Made by a program: the position numbers and the translations under genes
Source of the DNA: Paenibacillus paridis
Lineage (GTDB): Bacteria; Bacillota; Bacilli; Paenibacillales; Paenibacillaceae
DNA length: 64,000 nucleotides
NCBI RefSeq assembly: GCF_006345825.1
Contig: NZ_VCIX01000092.1
Location: forward strand, 310,001-374,000
Direction: 5' to 3'
Shown: positions 1-7,872 of the stretch, piece after piece
How the letters are laid out: every line of letters begins with the position of its first letter
Numbering within the stretch: position 1 is the stretch's first letter
Notes under the pieces: model-generated
Database searches by the model: none
The model's input: the letters and a program-made list of their open reading frames with translations, nothing else
Told to the model about the DNA's origin: nothing

Positions 1-740
1 GCTTTATTCGGTACAGGTATTTCCTTGAGACTTAGTGTTCGTCCTGTTGCGATCAGATCACTGGGTTGACCGCTGGACAGTCGGCCGTAACGGGCCTGAG
101 AAGACGGGTCCAGAAAGTAAAAATCCCCCTTAAAGCTGGATAAATCTAGAATTTGACTAATATAACTCATGTTTAAGTCGATTTTCATTACATGCTCATA
201 GGTCTCGATTCGTTGATCGGATAGCTTTTGAATAACGCTGATACTGTCGGATGTCACGTACAAATAGGGATACGTGTTATTGGAGTTTTTGATTTGGTGA
301 TACCAATCGCTGTTCCGCATCTCATCCTCGAGCCTGATAATATGGCTCGAGGCCAGGATCGTCGGATTGTCACTCATAATCACAACGGAGCTGATGGTTT
401 TGTACTCCTTGTCGGCTCGATTAAACAGATTTGAAATGCTATTCAGCGATTCCACATAGTGGTCATGAGAGGCATGGACGGTGTTTAAATGATTGTTGAG
501 CTGCTTGTTAATCGAATACAGATAGGAAGTACCCGCTGCATCTTCAATGACTGCGCCTAATTCGCCTTTCAATTGATTTATCGCTTGTTCCGCATCTGCC
601 GTTTTCTGATTTTTGATGTTAATGGTTGTCACATGATAGAACATTACGTTAGTCAGTACGATCGGTAAGAAAACGCATACAATATAGATGAAAATCAGCT
701 TGTTACGGAGCTTCAAATGATGAAACCGATATTTAAACAC
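1..740 (-). CDS. YesM-like sensor histidine kinase, N-terminal part (cut by window edge)
   Basis: Reads leftward off the window, so only about 246 N-terminal residues are present. It starts at a GTG (738-740) behind a strong AAGGAGGT site (747-754), which overlaps the stop codon of the upstream regulator; the two are clearly one operon. A short basic N-terminus is followed by a membrane segment at about residues 13-33 and an extracytoplasmic region resembling the sensor domains of YesM-type kinases. HAMP, His-kinase and ATPase domains would lie outside the window, so the kinase call rests on the partner gene, the topology and family resemblance. It probably senses an extracellular sugar signal and phosphorylates the adjacent YesN-like regulator. 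Confidence 0.8.
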   Translation of the reverse strand, partial: MFKYRFHHLKLRNKLIFIYIVCVFLPIVLTNVMFYHVTTINIKNQKTADAEQAINQLKGELGAVIEDAAGTSYLYSINKQLNNHLNTVHASHDHYVESLNSISNLFNRADKEYKTISSVVIMSDNPTILASSHIIRLEDEMRNSDWYHQIKNSNNTYPYLYVTSDSISVIQKLSDQRIETYEHVMKIDLNMSYISQILDLSSFKGDFYFLDPSSQARYGRLSSGQPSDLIATGRTLSLKEIPVPNK

Positions 741-752
741 GGGGGGACCTCC

Positions 753-2318
753 TTAATTTTTACCGATAATCTTATTGCGATAATCCGTTGGCGTCATGTT
801 TTCCAGCTTTTCAAACTGTGCGGCAAAATAATCGGCATTTTGAAAGCCTACGAGTTCCGCGATTTCGTACATGCGTTTTTTCGTTTGCCGCAGCAGCCGC
901 TTTGCCTCCTCGATGCGAAGCGAGAGCACATACTCATTGAAATAAACGCCGTAATTTTTGCGAAACAGCTGACCGAGGTAGACCGAATTCATATGAAAAT
1001 CGGAAGCAATCCCCTTTAAATAGATGTTTTCTTTGTAGTGGCTGTCGATATATTTTTTTACTTTTTCAATACTGCCCTCGTTCTTTTCGCCTCGCTTTTT
1101 CGCCATGTAGGTAGCCGCTTCTTCTATAAACTGCAAGAAAACATGCCTGATCTGCTGCAAATTGCGGTATTTCAACTGCCAATTAAGCAATTCGTCCAAC
1201 CATTGCAGCTCTTTTTCGTTTCCTCCCAGTTGTCGGATGATATTGATGATAGCAATCATAATTCGCCTTATCGTATTCGTAACGGCACCTGATGCGAAAT
1301 GCCGTTCCTGAAAGGCAATGAAAATAGCGTCAATTGCGGATTGGTAACCTTCTTTTTGATTGGCTTCAATCTCATAGATGAGCTTGCTGTGCAGTTGTTC
1401 ATCCACATCAAAGTAATATAAGGGAAGCTCCTGCAGCTCCGAAGCTATAAAGATGCCGTTAAAGCCGGCAGCAAAACGATAATTCAAGCATTCCTCGGCA
1501 CTGATTCCGGATTGAGCGATTTGTTTTAAATGGCTTGTTGAATGACCTATAAACAAAGCTATCGTCGTTGCAAGCTCCGTCTCCAGCGTTTCAAGCAGCT
1601 TGGTGTAGTTCGTCCGCTCTGCATTGTTTTGCTCGTCCAGCCAAAACTGAGGCACAATAAAGCCATATTGATTGTACGCGCGTACATGAATGAGCAGAGC
1701 TTGCCCCTCATGATGGAAATAGTGCTGGAGTGCCGTTTGCAGTGCTGGAAAATAGTCAATTGCCCCTTGAGGTTGCCTATCCTGTATTTCTGCGATGATA
1801 TACGTGTACGAAGAGCTGAGCGGAAGCTCCAGCGCATGAGCAATCCGCGCCATCACTTGCTCGTCTGGTTCGGTCTGCAGCAAGCTTTCGATGACAGTTT
1901 CGATAAGCGGCTTTTCTCTCGTTATGGACAAGAGCTGTTTTTGGTTCAGCGTATTGGCTATTTTTTTTAAGGTGGAAGTAAACTCCTGTTCATCAACCGG
2001 CTTCAGGATATAATCCGACACATTGTAACGGAAGGCTTGCTGAGCATAAGAGAAATCGGGATACCCGCTTAAAATAACAAACAGAGGCTGATGCTCGCCT
2101 TCTGCTTTCACCCTTTGAATTAGCTCCAGACCGTCCAATACAGGCATGCGTATATCCACAATGACTAAGTCTGGAGTCAGATGGTTGATAAGATCCAATG
2201 CTTGTTTCCCGTTTTCCGCTTCGCCGCAGATTTCAAATTGCAGCGTTGACCAATCCATTAGACTTATTAACCCTTTGCGCACAAAAATTTCATCATCTAC
2301 GATTAGCACTTTATACAT
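753..2318 (-). CDS. YesN-like response regulator with C-terminal AraC-type HTH
   Basis: 521 aa. The N-terminal receiver has the acidic pair Asp8-Asp9, phosphoacceptor Asp55 (VIVDIRMP) and the conserved Lys106 (LKPV), so it looks phosphorylatable. A long middle region of about 270 residues is typical of YesN proteins. The last 100 residues are an AraC/XylS double helix-turn-helix. The ATG at 2318 is preferred over an in-frame start 30 codons upstream because an AAAGGAGGAA site sits just before it and MYKVLIVDDE is the usual family N-terminus. It is the first gene of a regulator-kinase operon; the kinase starts 12 bp downstream. Such pairs normally activate sugar importer and glycosidase genes. 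The nearest candidates here are the GH5 and esterase genes, but that is inference. Confidence 0.92.
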   Translation of the reverse strand: MYKVLIVDDEIFVRKGLISLMDWSTLQFEICGEAENGKQALDLINHLTPDLVIVDIRMPVLDGLELIQRVKAEGEHQPLFVILSGYPDFSYAQQAFRYNVSDYILKPVDEQEFTSTLKKIANTLNQKQLLSITREKPLIETVIESLLQTEPDEQVMARIAHALELPLSSSYTYIIAEIQDRQPQGAIDYFPALQTALQHYFHHEGQALLIHVRAYNQYGFIVPQFWLDEQNNAERTNYTKLLETLETELATTIALFIGHSTSHLKQIAQSGISAEECLNYRFAAGFNGIFIASELQELPLYYFDVDEQLHSKLIYEIEANQKEGYQSAIDAIFIAFQERHFASGAVTNTIRRIMIAIINIIRQLGGNEKELQWLDELLNWQLKYRNLQQIRHVFLQFIEEAATYMAKKRGEKNEGSIEKVKKYIDSHYKENIYLKGIASDFHMNSVYLGQLFRKNYGVYFNEYVLSLRIEEAKRLLRQTKKRMYEIAELVGFQNADYFAAQFEKLENMTPTDYRNKIIGKN

Positions 2319-2333
2319 GATTATTCCTCCTTT

Positions 2334-2731
2334 AAGATACGAGCTAATGACAGTGGTTGGTTCGGGAACAAAGCATTCCTTGCTGGCGATTGAAAGTTGA
2401 AAGCGCAATTTCCTTATATTTCTTGTATTGCTTAGAGAAGTAGCGAAGCTGCTGAAAGCCGTTAGATATAAGCAAAATGAAGATCAATGGTATTTTATCA
2501 TATCAATTTCGTGGTAATTGTAAGGAATTATATAATGTAAGAGAATAGAATGCCAAGCGTAAAATTTAAGCAACTGCCAGAAACTCTGTAAATCGAGACG
2601 AATGCAGGGAATGTTCGGATTGTTCTAAAGAACGAAAAATTTGGTCTTCGAAGAGGCTTTCAGGATGGAATCGAGGGTCGTACAGGGTATTATTTATCAA
2701 AGATTAAAGCTAAAGGAGAAGGTAATGAATA
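2334..2731. other. Intergenic region upstream of the regulator-kinase operon
   Basis: About 400 bp without a convincing gene. It holds the putative promoter of the leftward regulator operon (2527-2556) and its roughly 200-nt leader. No riboswitch, repeat or small ORF with a ribosome site was recognised. Confidence 0.5.
2527..2556 (-). promoter_or_regulatory. Putative sigma-A promoter of the YesN/YesM operon
   Basis: On the minus strand there is TTGGCA (2551-2556), an 18-bp spacer and a consensus TATAAT (2527-2532). It lies about 200 bp upstream of the regulator start. Assigned by sequence match only. Confidence 0.45.
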
Positions 2732-2785
2732 AATGTAAAGAAGGTGCCCAAAAAGCCATTGGCTTTTTGGGCACCTTCTTACATT
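2732..2785 (-). terminator. Rho-independent terminator of the GH5 gene
   Basis: Long, nearly perfect inverted repeat with arms GAAGGTGCCCAAAAAGCC and its complement and a 3-nt loop. It begins just past the stop codon of the leftward GH5 gene and is followed on that strand by a T-rich stretch. Confidence 0.8.
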
Positions 2786-2793
2786 GCTTGCTT

Positions 2794-4500
2794 CTAGTTA
2801 ATCTGTACCAGTTGCCATTGTTGATTGAGATCGCCGCGGTAAACGTTTTGCTGAATATTCGCGCCATCAGCCGTGGAGGAGCCGGTCACCTCTACCGCTT
2901 TGTTGCTATTTACATTCAAGATGCTCCAATAACCGTTACTGAGCTTGATCAAGCGGAACTGCTGCGCGGTATTGGAGAGATCCTGCATAAGCTGAATCGC
3001 TTCACCGTTGTTTTTTGTTCCGTTACGAACATCCATGACTTTGTTATCGGATGAGCTTACGCTTCGCAACTTATAATAGTTGTTATAGGTGCCTTGATCC
3101 GTAACGATCCAGCGCTGAGCTGTCGCATTATTGTCTGCCCGCTGTTGAAGCTGCAGCGAGTTTGTATTCTGGCCGCCTGGAACCTCGAGTATTTTACCCG
3201 AAGCACGGTTGACAAGCTTGTAAGTTGCGCCATTCGTGACCCCATTCCAAATCCCATTCCAAGGATTAAATTGCGCACGTTCATAGTACCATTCAAATAT
3301 AAATCGGGCCATGCCGTCCCGGGCTGTATTGCCATCATACATCAAACCGCCTGTCGGATCTGCGAATGAGCTTCTCGTGCCAGGGTTTAACAAGAATCCA
3401 TTCATATGGACGGCAATGCTCACATTGCCTGCTGCCGTGAAGATCGCCTTGGTGTTTTTGCCGAAGCCTGCGTTCGAGCCATTAAACAGATCCCAATAGG
3501 CAGAGTCTCCAGGCTGGGTCTTGAACCAGGTGGTCTCCGTAATATTAATGGGATAACTATCGGCGCAAGGCTTAATATTGGTGTCCCATTGCTGCTGCAA
3601 AGTATTGTAATCATCATAAGCGCCGTAACCGGGGTACCAGTGTACGGAATAACCTACATTGTTCAGTGGATCTGTCAGCGGATAGGCTGCGCATAGCTGA
3701 TAGTATTGATCCCAACCAAGACCTGATGCCCAGATGACGTTATCCGCGCCTTTGCCGCGAATGGTGGAGATCATGGAGTTTTGGAAATTTTTGAGCGAGT
3801 TCCAGTATGCAACGAAATTGGATTGGGAGGGGTGGCCGCCCCAAACCCCGCTGACATCAGATAGTACGGGCTCGTTAATAAGCTCGAACATGACATTGTC
3901 TGCACTCTTGATGTCAGGTTGATCAGCAAGGTAACCCCAAATCTGATTAAACTTAGCGAGGTTGGCAGGAGTTGTTGCCTGGTTGTCGCTTAAAGTGAAA
4001 TCTAGGCCAAGGGTGACATACAGGCCTTTGGTCTTGGCATAGTTGATATAAGGAATGATGACGTTCTGAGTAACGGCCTGCAGGCCGGCAAAATTGTACG
4101 TGCCTGCGGCAACGTCACCCATGTCCTCCCGATCAATGAATAGACGCACCTGATTCATATACCATCCATGGCTATTCCCGTATTTGGCCGAGGTGCTCGT
4201 AAAGGTATCCGTGATATCCTTCAAATATGCCAAGATTGCCGCATGTCGATTACCGCCATTTTGATTCAGGTAGTAATTGCTGTTCTGGTACGTCCAGTAA
4301 GCGCCAGATGGCTGGTGCCACCCGCTTAGCAACACGGGCTGGCCGCTGCTGTTGACCAATTGCTTGCCGTTAACATGGAGTTTGGACATCGGCATGCCTA
4401 CCCACGCTTCTGCTTTCTTGCCGCTCAGCAGCAATGGCGAAATCACTAGCGCCATAAGCAGGAGAAGCTTCATTGCCAAACTGACTTTCCTTTTCATCAT
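2794..4500 (-). CDS. Secreted GH5 glycoside hydrolase with C-terminal ricin-type lectin (CBM13) domain
   Basis: 568 aa. The signal peptide (about 1-32) has a basic start, a Leu-rich core and an AEA cleavage region. A GH5-type (beta/alpha)8 domain spans about 36-420. The acid/base is probably Glu210 in ELINEPV and the nucleophile Glu322 in ITETTW. Residues 424-568 form a beta-trefoil ricin/CBM13 module with recurring Q-W/Q-F motifs that binds carbohydrate. Substrate cannot be fixed from motifs; a cellulase-like, mannanase-like or arabinoxylanase-type GH5 is possible, with xylan favoured by context. AAGGAG precedes ATG 4500. It is transcribed divergently from the CE1 esterase; both have the shared ACAGG-TTGT promoter, and a cre-like palindrome covers the likely transcription start. 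Confidence 0.9.
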   Translation of the reverse strand: MMKRKVSLAMKLLLLMALVISPLLLSGKKAEAWVGMPMSKLHVNGKQLVNSSGQPVLLSGWHQPSGAYWTYQNSNYYLNQNGGNRHAAILAYLKDITDTFTSTSAKYGNSHGWYMNQVRLFIDREDMGDVAAGTYNFAGLQAVTQNVIIPYINYAKTKGLYVTLGLDFTLSDNQATTPANLAKFNQIWGYLADQPDIKSADNVMFELINEPVLSDVSGVWGGHPSQSNFVAYWNSLKNFQNSMISTIRGKGADNVIWASGLGWDQYYQLCAAYPLTDPLNNVGYSVHWYPGYGAYDDYNTLQQQWDTNIKPCADSYPINITETTWFKTQPGDSAYWDLFNGSNAGFGKNTKAIFTAAGNVSIAVHMNGFLLNPGTRSSFADPTGGLMYDGNTARDGMARFIFEWYYERAQFNPWNGIWNGVTNGATYKLVNRASGKILEVPGGQNTNSLQLQQRADNNATAQRWIVTDQGTYNNYYKLRSVSSSDNKVMDVRNGTKNNGEAIQLMQDLSNTAQQFRLIKLSNGYWSILNVNSNKAVEVTGSSTADGANIQQNVYRGDLNQQWQLVQIN

Positions 4501-4587
4501 TAATACTCATCTCCTTTTTTGTTTTATATATGTGAATTCATGGTAGTACAAGGGAAGCGGGAAGAGATTGTTGTATGCAAATTAAAT

Positions 4588-4601
4588 TGTATGCGCTTAC
4601 A
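4588..4601. promoter_or_regulatory. cre-like operator (CcpA) in front of the GH5 gene
   Basis: TGTATGCGCTTACA is a near-perfect dyad with one mismatch to the CcpA consensus TGWAANCGNTNWCA. It starts 7 bp downstream of the -10 of the leftward GH5 promoter, so bound CcpA would block initiation or escape. Glucose repression is inferred. Confidence 0.6.
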
Positions 4602-4607
4602 AAATTG

Positions 4608-4642
4608 AGTTTACTATTTGGGAGATACCGACGACAACCTGT
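4608..4642 (-). promoter_or_regulatory. Shared-motif promoter (ACAGG-TTGTCG-N18-TAAACT) for the GH5 gene
   Basis: On the minus strand ACAGG (4638-4642) abuts TTGTCG (4632-4637). An 18-bp spacer leads to TAAACT (4608-4613). One of seven promoters of this form in the window; a second faces the other way at 4706. Confidence 0.6.
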
Positions 4643-4705
4643 CTAATTATGGTTCTGGAGCCCTCCTAACTCTTACTTTACGGAACCGGCGAGTAGTAGA
4701 ATTTA

Positions 4706-4739
4706 ACAGGTTGTTTGTTCAGGTTGGAAAGTTTATACT
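4706..4739 (+). promoter_or_regulatory. Shared-motif promoter (ACAGG-TTGTTT-N17-TATACT) for the CE1 esterase
   Basis: ACAGG (4706-4710), TTGTTT (4711-4716), 17-bp spacer, TATACT (4734-4739), 46 bp before the esterase start. The -10 is close to consensus and the -35 is weaker, as expected for an activated promoter. Confidence 0.65.
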
Positions 4740-4784
4740 CTGTGGCAGTTAAGTCGTTGTAAACAGAAAGGAGAAGGAAATAGA

Positions 4785-5579
4785 ATGAGTCCAACTAACT
4801 ATAATTGGTTAAGGCACGCTGTTCCGAAGGGGTATGACCAGTATAGGGAAAATATTGCTCGCGGCAAAATGGAGACGGTTGAATATTTCTCAAATGCAGT
4901 GGGATGCAAGCGCAAAACGATGATTTACATCCCTCCAGGTTACCCGGATGGTCAAGGGGAATATAACGTTCTATATTTATTGCATGGTATCGGGGGGGAC
5001 GAGGAGGAATGGTACAAACATGCGAGGCCGCAAGTAATTCTTGATAATTTGTATGCAGACAACAAGCTTGCGCGCATGATCGTGGTCCTGCCTAACGGCC
5101 GTGCTATGCAGAATGACCGGGCGGAAGGCGATTTATTTGATGCGGGCAAATTAAAGGCATTCGAGCATTTCGAATCCGATTTAATTCATGATCTCATCCC
5201 TTATGTGGAATCGAACTATTCGGTGCTGACTAGGAGAGAGAACCGTGCGCTAGCCGGTTTATCGATGGGAGGAGGGCAATCGCTAAATATCGGATTAGGC
5301 AATCTTAATCATTTTGCATGGATTGGCGGTTTTTCCTCTGCGCCAAACACGAAGGAGCCCGAGCTGCTTGTCCCGAATCCGAAAGATGCGTCGGCTAAGC
5401 TGAGTTTGCTCTGGTTGTCATGCGGACTTCTGGACAATCTTAAGTATGTCAGCGACCGGACGCATGCCTATTTGGAGATGAACCATGTGCCCCATATTTG
5501 GTACGAGGAGAGCGGCGGCCACGATTGGCCGGTTTGGAAAAACGATTTATACCATTTTTCCCAACTCATTTTTAAATAA
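4785..5579 (+). CDS. CE1-type carbohydrate esterase (putative acetylxylan or feruloyl esterase)
   Basis: 264 aa alpha/beta hydrolase of the esterase D/CE1 group. YLLHGIGGDEEEW (about 64-76) forms the oxyanion region. Ser160 in GLSMGG is the nucleophile, Asp217 in CGLLD the probable acid and His246 in SGGHDW the base. There is no signal peptide, so it is probably cytoplasmic and would remove acetyl or feruloyl groups from imported oligosaccharides. A GAAAGGAGAAGG site precedes ATG 4785. It is monocistronic, with a good terminator downstream. The specific ester cleaved is inferred from the xylan-rich neighbourhood; a general esterase remains possible. Confidence 0.85.
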   Translation: MSPTNYNWLRHAVPKGYDQYRENIARGKMETVEYFSNAVGCKRKTMIYIPPGYPDGQGEYNVLYLLHGIGGDEEEWYKHARPQVILDNLYADNKLARMIVVLPNGRAMQNDRAEGDLFDAGKLKAFEHFESDLIHDLIPYVESNYSVLTRRENRALAGLSMGGGQSLNIGLGNLNHFAWIGGFSSAPNTKEPELLVPNPKDASAKLSLLWLSCGLLDNLKYVSDRTHAYLEMNHVPHIWYEESGGHDWPVWKNDLYHFSQLIFK

Positions 5580-5662
5580 CCTGTCTAGCGATTGATTCCT
5601 CAGAGGTAAATGAGTGAGATAAAAACCATGATATCATGGCAATTTGAATTCTTAACAACCGG

Positions 5663-5691
5663 AGCATCACCTTATCGAGGTGATGCTTTTG
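5663..5691 (+). terminator. Terminator after the CE1 esterase
   Basis: Perfect 10-bp arms AGCATCACCT / AGGTGATGCT around a 5-nt loop, followed by TTTT. Confidence 0.85.
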
Positions 5692-5900
5692 TGATGTTTT
5701 ATTCCCCTTTTGTTCGCGCTCAAAGGGAGGTAGGTCATGTATCGGTTGTCTCCATGGTGAAATCTGTGCTTAGAAGCGTATCTGGAAATTAGGCTAAGAG
5801 GTAACTTTCTAATAAATGAGATCACCTGGGATAGAGAATCGCTAATTCCAACTTCATTATAATAAATCTATCCTATTTCAATAGAGTGAGGTTAACTGCT
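5692..5900 (+). promoter_or_regulatory. Upstream region of the 5.9-12.9 kb importer operon
   Basis: A consensus TATAAT lies at 5858-5863, about 38 bp before the first permease start, but no -35 hexamer is recognisable 16-19 bp upstream. That is the pattern expected for an activator-dependent promoter, plausibly under the YesN-like regulator of the same operon. The shared ACAGG-TTGT motif is absent. Confidence 0.35.
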
Positions 5901-6881
5901 ATGTCCATTCCAACATCAGTAAGCGATTCAACTGAGCCAGCACGTTCACAGCGACAGAGGGGCTATGCCCGTTTGCTGCGAAACATTGTGAAATACCGCG
6001 TGCTGCTGCTTATGCTGCTGCCAACAAGCATCGTTTTTTTCATTAATTGTTATATCCCCATGTTTGGCGTTTTCATTGCTTTCAAGAATATTAACTACGT
6101 CGACGGAATTTTGGGCAGTCCGTGGGCGGGGCTCGACAATTTCCGTTTTCTCTTCGCTACTTCCGATGCGTGGCGAGTAACAATTAATACGGTTGCCTAC
6201 AATGTTGTCTTTATTGTGACCGGTCTTCTTCTCTCCGTTGCGATTGCCATTGCCGTAAACGAGGTTCGTGCCAAGCTGGCATCGCGACTCTATCAGACGG
6301 TGATGATCATGCCGAATTTTTTGTCCATGGTTGTCGTCAGCTATATCGTATACGCCTTTTTACACCCTGAATACGGTTTTCTGGTCAAATACGTGTTGCC
6401 GTTGTTCGGACACTCTTCGGTTAATGCTTATATGCACCCGGAGGCTTGGCCTTATATTCTGTGGTTGACGAAAATGTGGCACTCCGTTGGCATTGGCAGC
6501 GTCATTTACTTGGCGGCAATAACTGGAATCAGCGAGGAGCTGTACGAAGCAGCGGTCATGGACGGAGCCAGCAAATGGCAGCAGATCATCCGAATTACGA
6601 TTCCGCTCCTGACTCCCGTGATGGTCATTCTGACGATATTAAATTTGGGGGGCCTATTCCGCTCTGACTTCGGGTTATTTTATCATGTTACGCTCGATTC
6701 CGGCGCGCTGCGCTCCACGACGGATGTCATCGATACGTATGTTTATAGAGGCCTGATTCAGCTCAATGACTTGGGAATGGCCTCCGCAGCGAATTTCTAC
6801 CAATCGGTAGTTGGATTTTTCCTTGTCATCGGAGCAAATAGTCTGGCTCGCAAGCTTAATCGCGACACGGCACTTTTCTAG
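5901..6881 (+). CDS. Carbohydrate ABC importer permease, LplB type
   Basis: 326 aa integral membrane protein with six predicted helices. The ATPase-docking EAA loop reads EELYEAAVMDGASKWQQII, as usual for this family. The N-terminal LLPTSIVFFINCYIPMFG is typical of LplB/YtcP-type oligosaccharide permeases. ATG 5901 is chosen over an in-frame GTG at 5886, because the GTGAGG at 5886-5891 fits better as its ribosome site. It is first of a five-gene operon with permease 6896, lipoprotein 7873, kinase 9552 and regulator 11291. No ATPase is encoded; these importers usually borrow an MsmX-type ATPase encoded elsewhere. Confidence 0.9.
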   Translation: MSIPTSVSDSTEPARSQRQRGYARLLRNIVKYRVLLLMLLPTSIVFFINCYIPMFGVFIAFKNINYVDGILGSPWAGLDNFRFLFATSDAWRVTINTVAYNVVFIVTGLLLSVAIAIAVNEVRAKLASRLYQTVMIMPNFLSMVVVSYIVYAFLHPEYGFLVKYVLPLFGHSSVNAYMHPEAWPYILWLTKMWHSVGIGSVIYLAAITGISEELYEAAVMDGASKWQQIIRITIPLLTPVMVILTILNLGGLFRSDFGLFYHVTLDSGALRSTTDVIDTYVYRGLIQLNDLGMASAANFYQSVVGFFLVIGANSLARKLNRDTALF

Positions 6882-6895
6882 AATGGAGAATCAAT

Positions 6896-7810
6896 ATGAA
6901 CAAAGCAACGAACGTTAAACCGTATCAGAAGGTATCTAAGCTAGCCGCGATAGTGCTTCATACTATTTTTATCGTTTTCAGTCTCGCTTGCATCTTGCCG
7001 ATCTTGCTGATCGTCGCCATCTCATTTTCAAATGAAAAGCTCCTTACGCTAAAGGGCTACAAGTTCTGGCCTGACGAAATCGATGGATCTGCATACCACC
7101 ATCTATTTGCCAATTCGTCGACACTTATGAAAGCCTATGGGGTTAGCTTATTTGTAACCTTTATTGGTACCTTGCTGGCGGTATTGTTAATTGCATTATA
7201 TGCGTACCCGATCTTTCGCAAGGATTTTCCGTTTAAGAAAATATTTAATATCTATCTTCTGATTACGATGCTGTTCTCTGGAGGGCTTGTCCCTTTCTAT
7301 CTGTTGTACGTCAACTATCTGGATCTGAAGGACACGTATACCGCGCTTATCCTTCCAGGCCTTTCGAACGCATTTTATATCTTCATTGCCCGTACATTCT
7401 TCCAGCAAACCATACCGGAAGAGATGATTGAATCGGGTAAGCTGGACGGAGCCTCGGAGTGGCGAATTTTTTTTCAGCTCGTTCTTCCTATTTCGCTTCC
7501 AGTACTGGCAACAATCGGATTGTTTACGACGCTAATGTATTGGAACGATTGGTTCAATTCCTTGTTGTTCATTAATGACAGCGAAAAGTTCTCGTTGCAG
7601 TACGTCATGATTCAAATGATTCGCCAAGCGGAGTTTTTCAAAAATCAATTAGCGGGCAGCGGAGTAGCTCTGCTAGTGCAGCAATCAGTACCGACAGAAA
7701 GCTTACGGATGGCGATGGTAGTCGTCTCCATTGGTCCCATTCTGTTTGTCTATCCTTTCTTTCAGAAGTACTTTACCAAGGGACTTACCATTGGAGCCAT
7801 CAAAGGTTAA
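6896..7810 (+). CDS. Carbohydrate ABC importer permease, LplC/YtcP type
   Basis: 304 aa, six predicted membrane helices, and the EAA-type loop EEMIESGKLDGASEWRIF. It starts at ATG 6896, 14 bp after its partner and behind AATGGAG. It forms the second half of the membrane channel with the 5901 permease. The length and the C-terminal KGLTIGAIKG signature are normal for the family. The substrate is probably a plant-derived oligosaccharide, set by the lipoprotein encoded next. Confidence 0.92.
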   Translation: MNKATNVKPYQKVSKLAAIVLHTIFIVFSLACILPILLIVAISFSNEKLLTLKGYKFWPDEIDGSAYHHLFANSSTLMKAYGVSLFVTFIGTLLAVLLIALYAYPIFRKDFPFKKIFNIYLLITMLFSGGLVPFYLLYVNYLDLKDTYTALILPGLSNAFYIFIARTFFQQTIPEEMIESGKLDGASEWRIFFQLVLPISLPVLATIGLFTTLMYWNDWFNSLLFINDSEKFSLQYVMIQMIRQAEFFKNQLAGSGVALLVQQSVPTESLRMAMVVVSIGPILFVYPFFQKYFTKGLTIGAIKG

Positions 7811-7872
7811 TTCGTCTAGCTCTGGCTTAACGGCCGGTTAGAATATATGAAAATTTATAGGGGGTTAAAGAA

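Noticed and set aside
5610..5792. 60-codon ORF downstream of the esterase
   Set aside because: It runs straight through a strong terminator hairpin and has no ribosome site or family resemblance.
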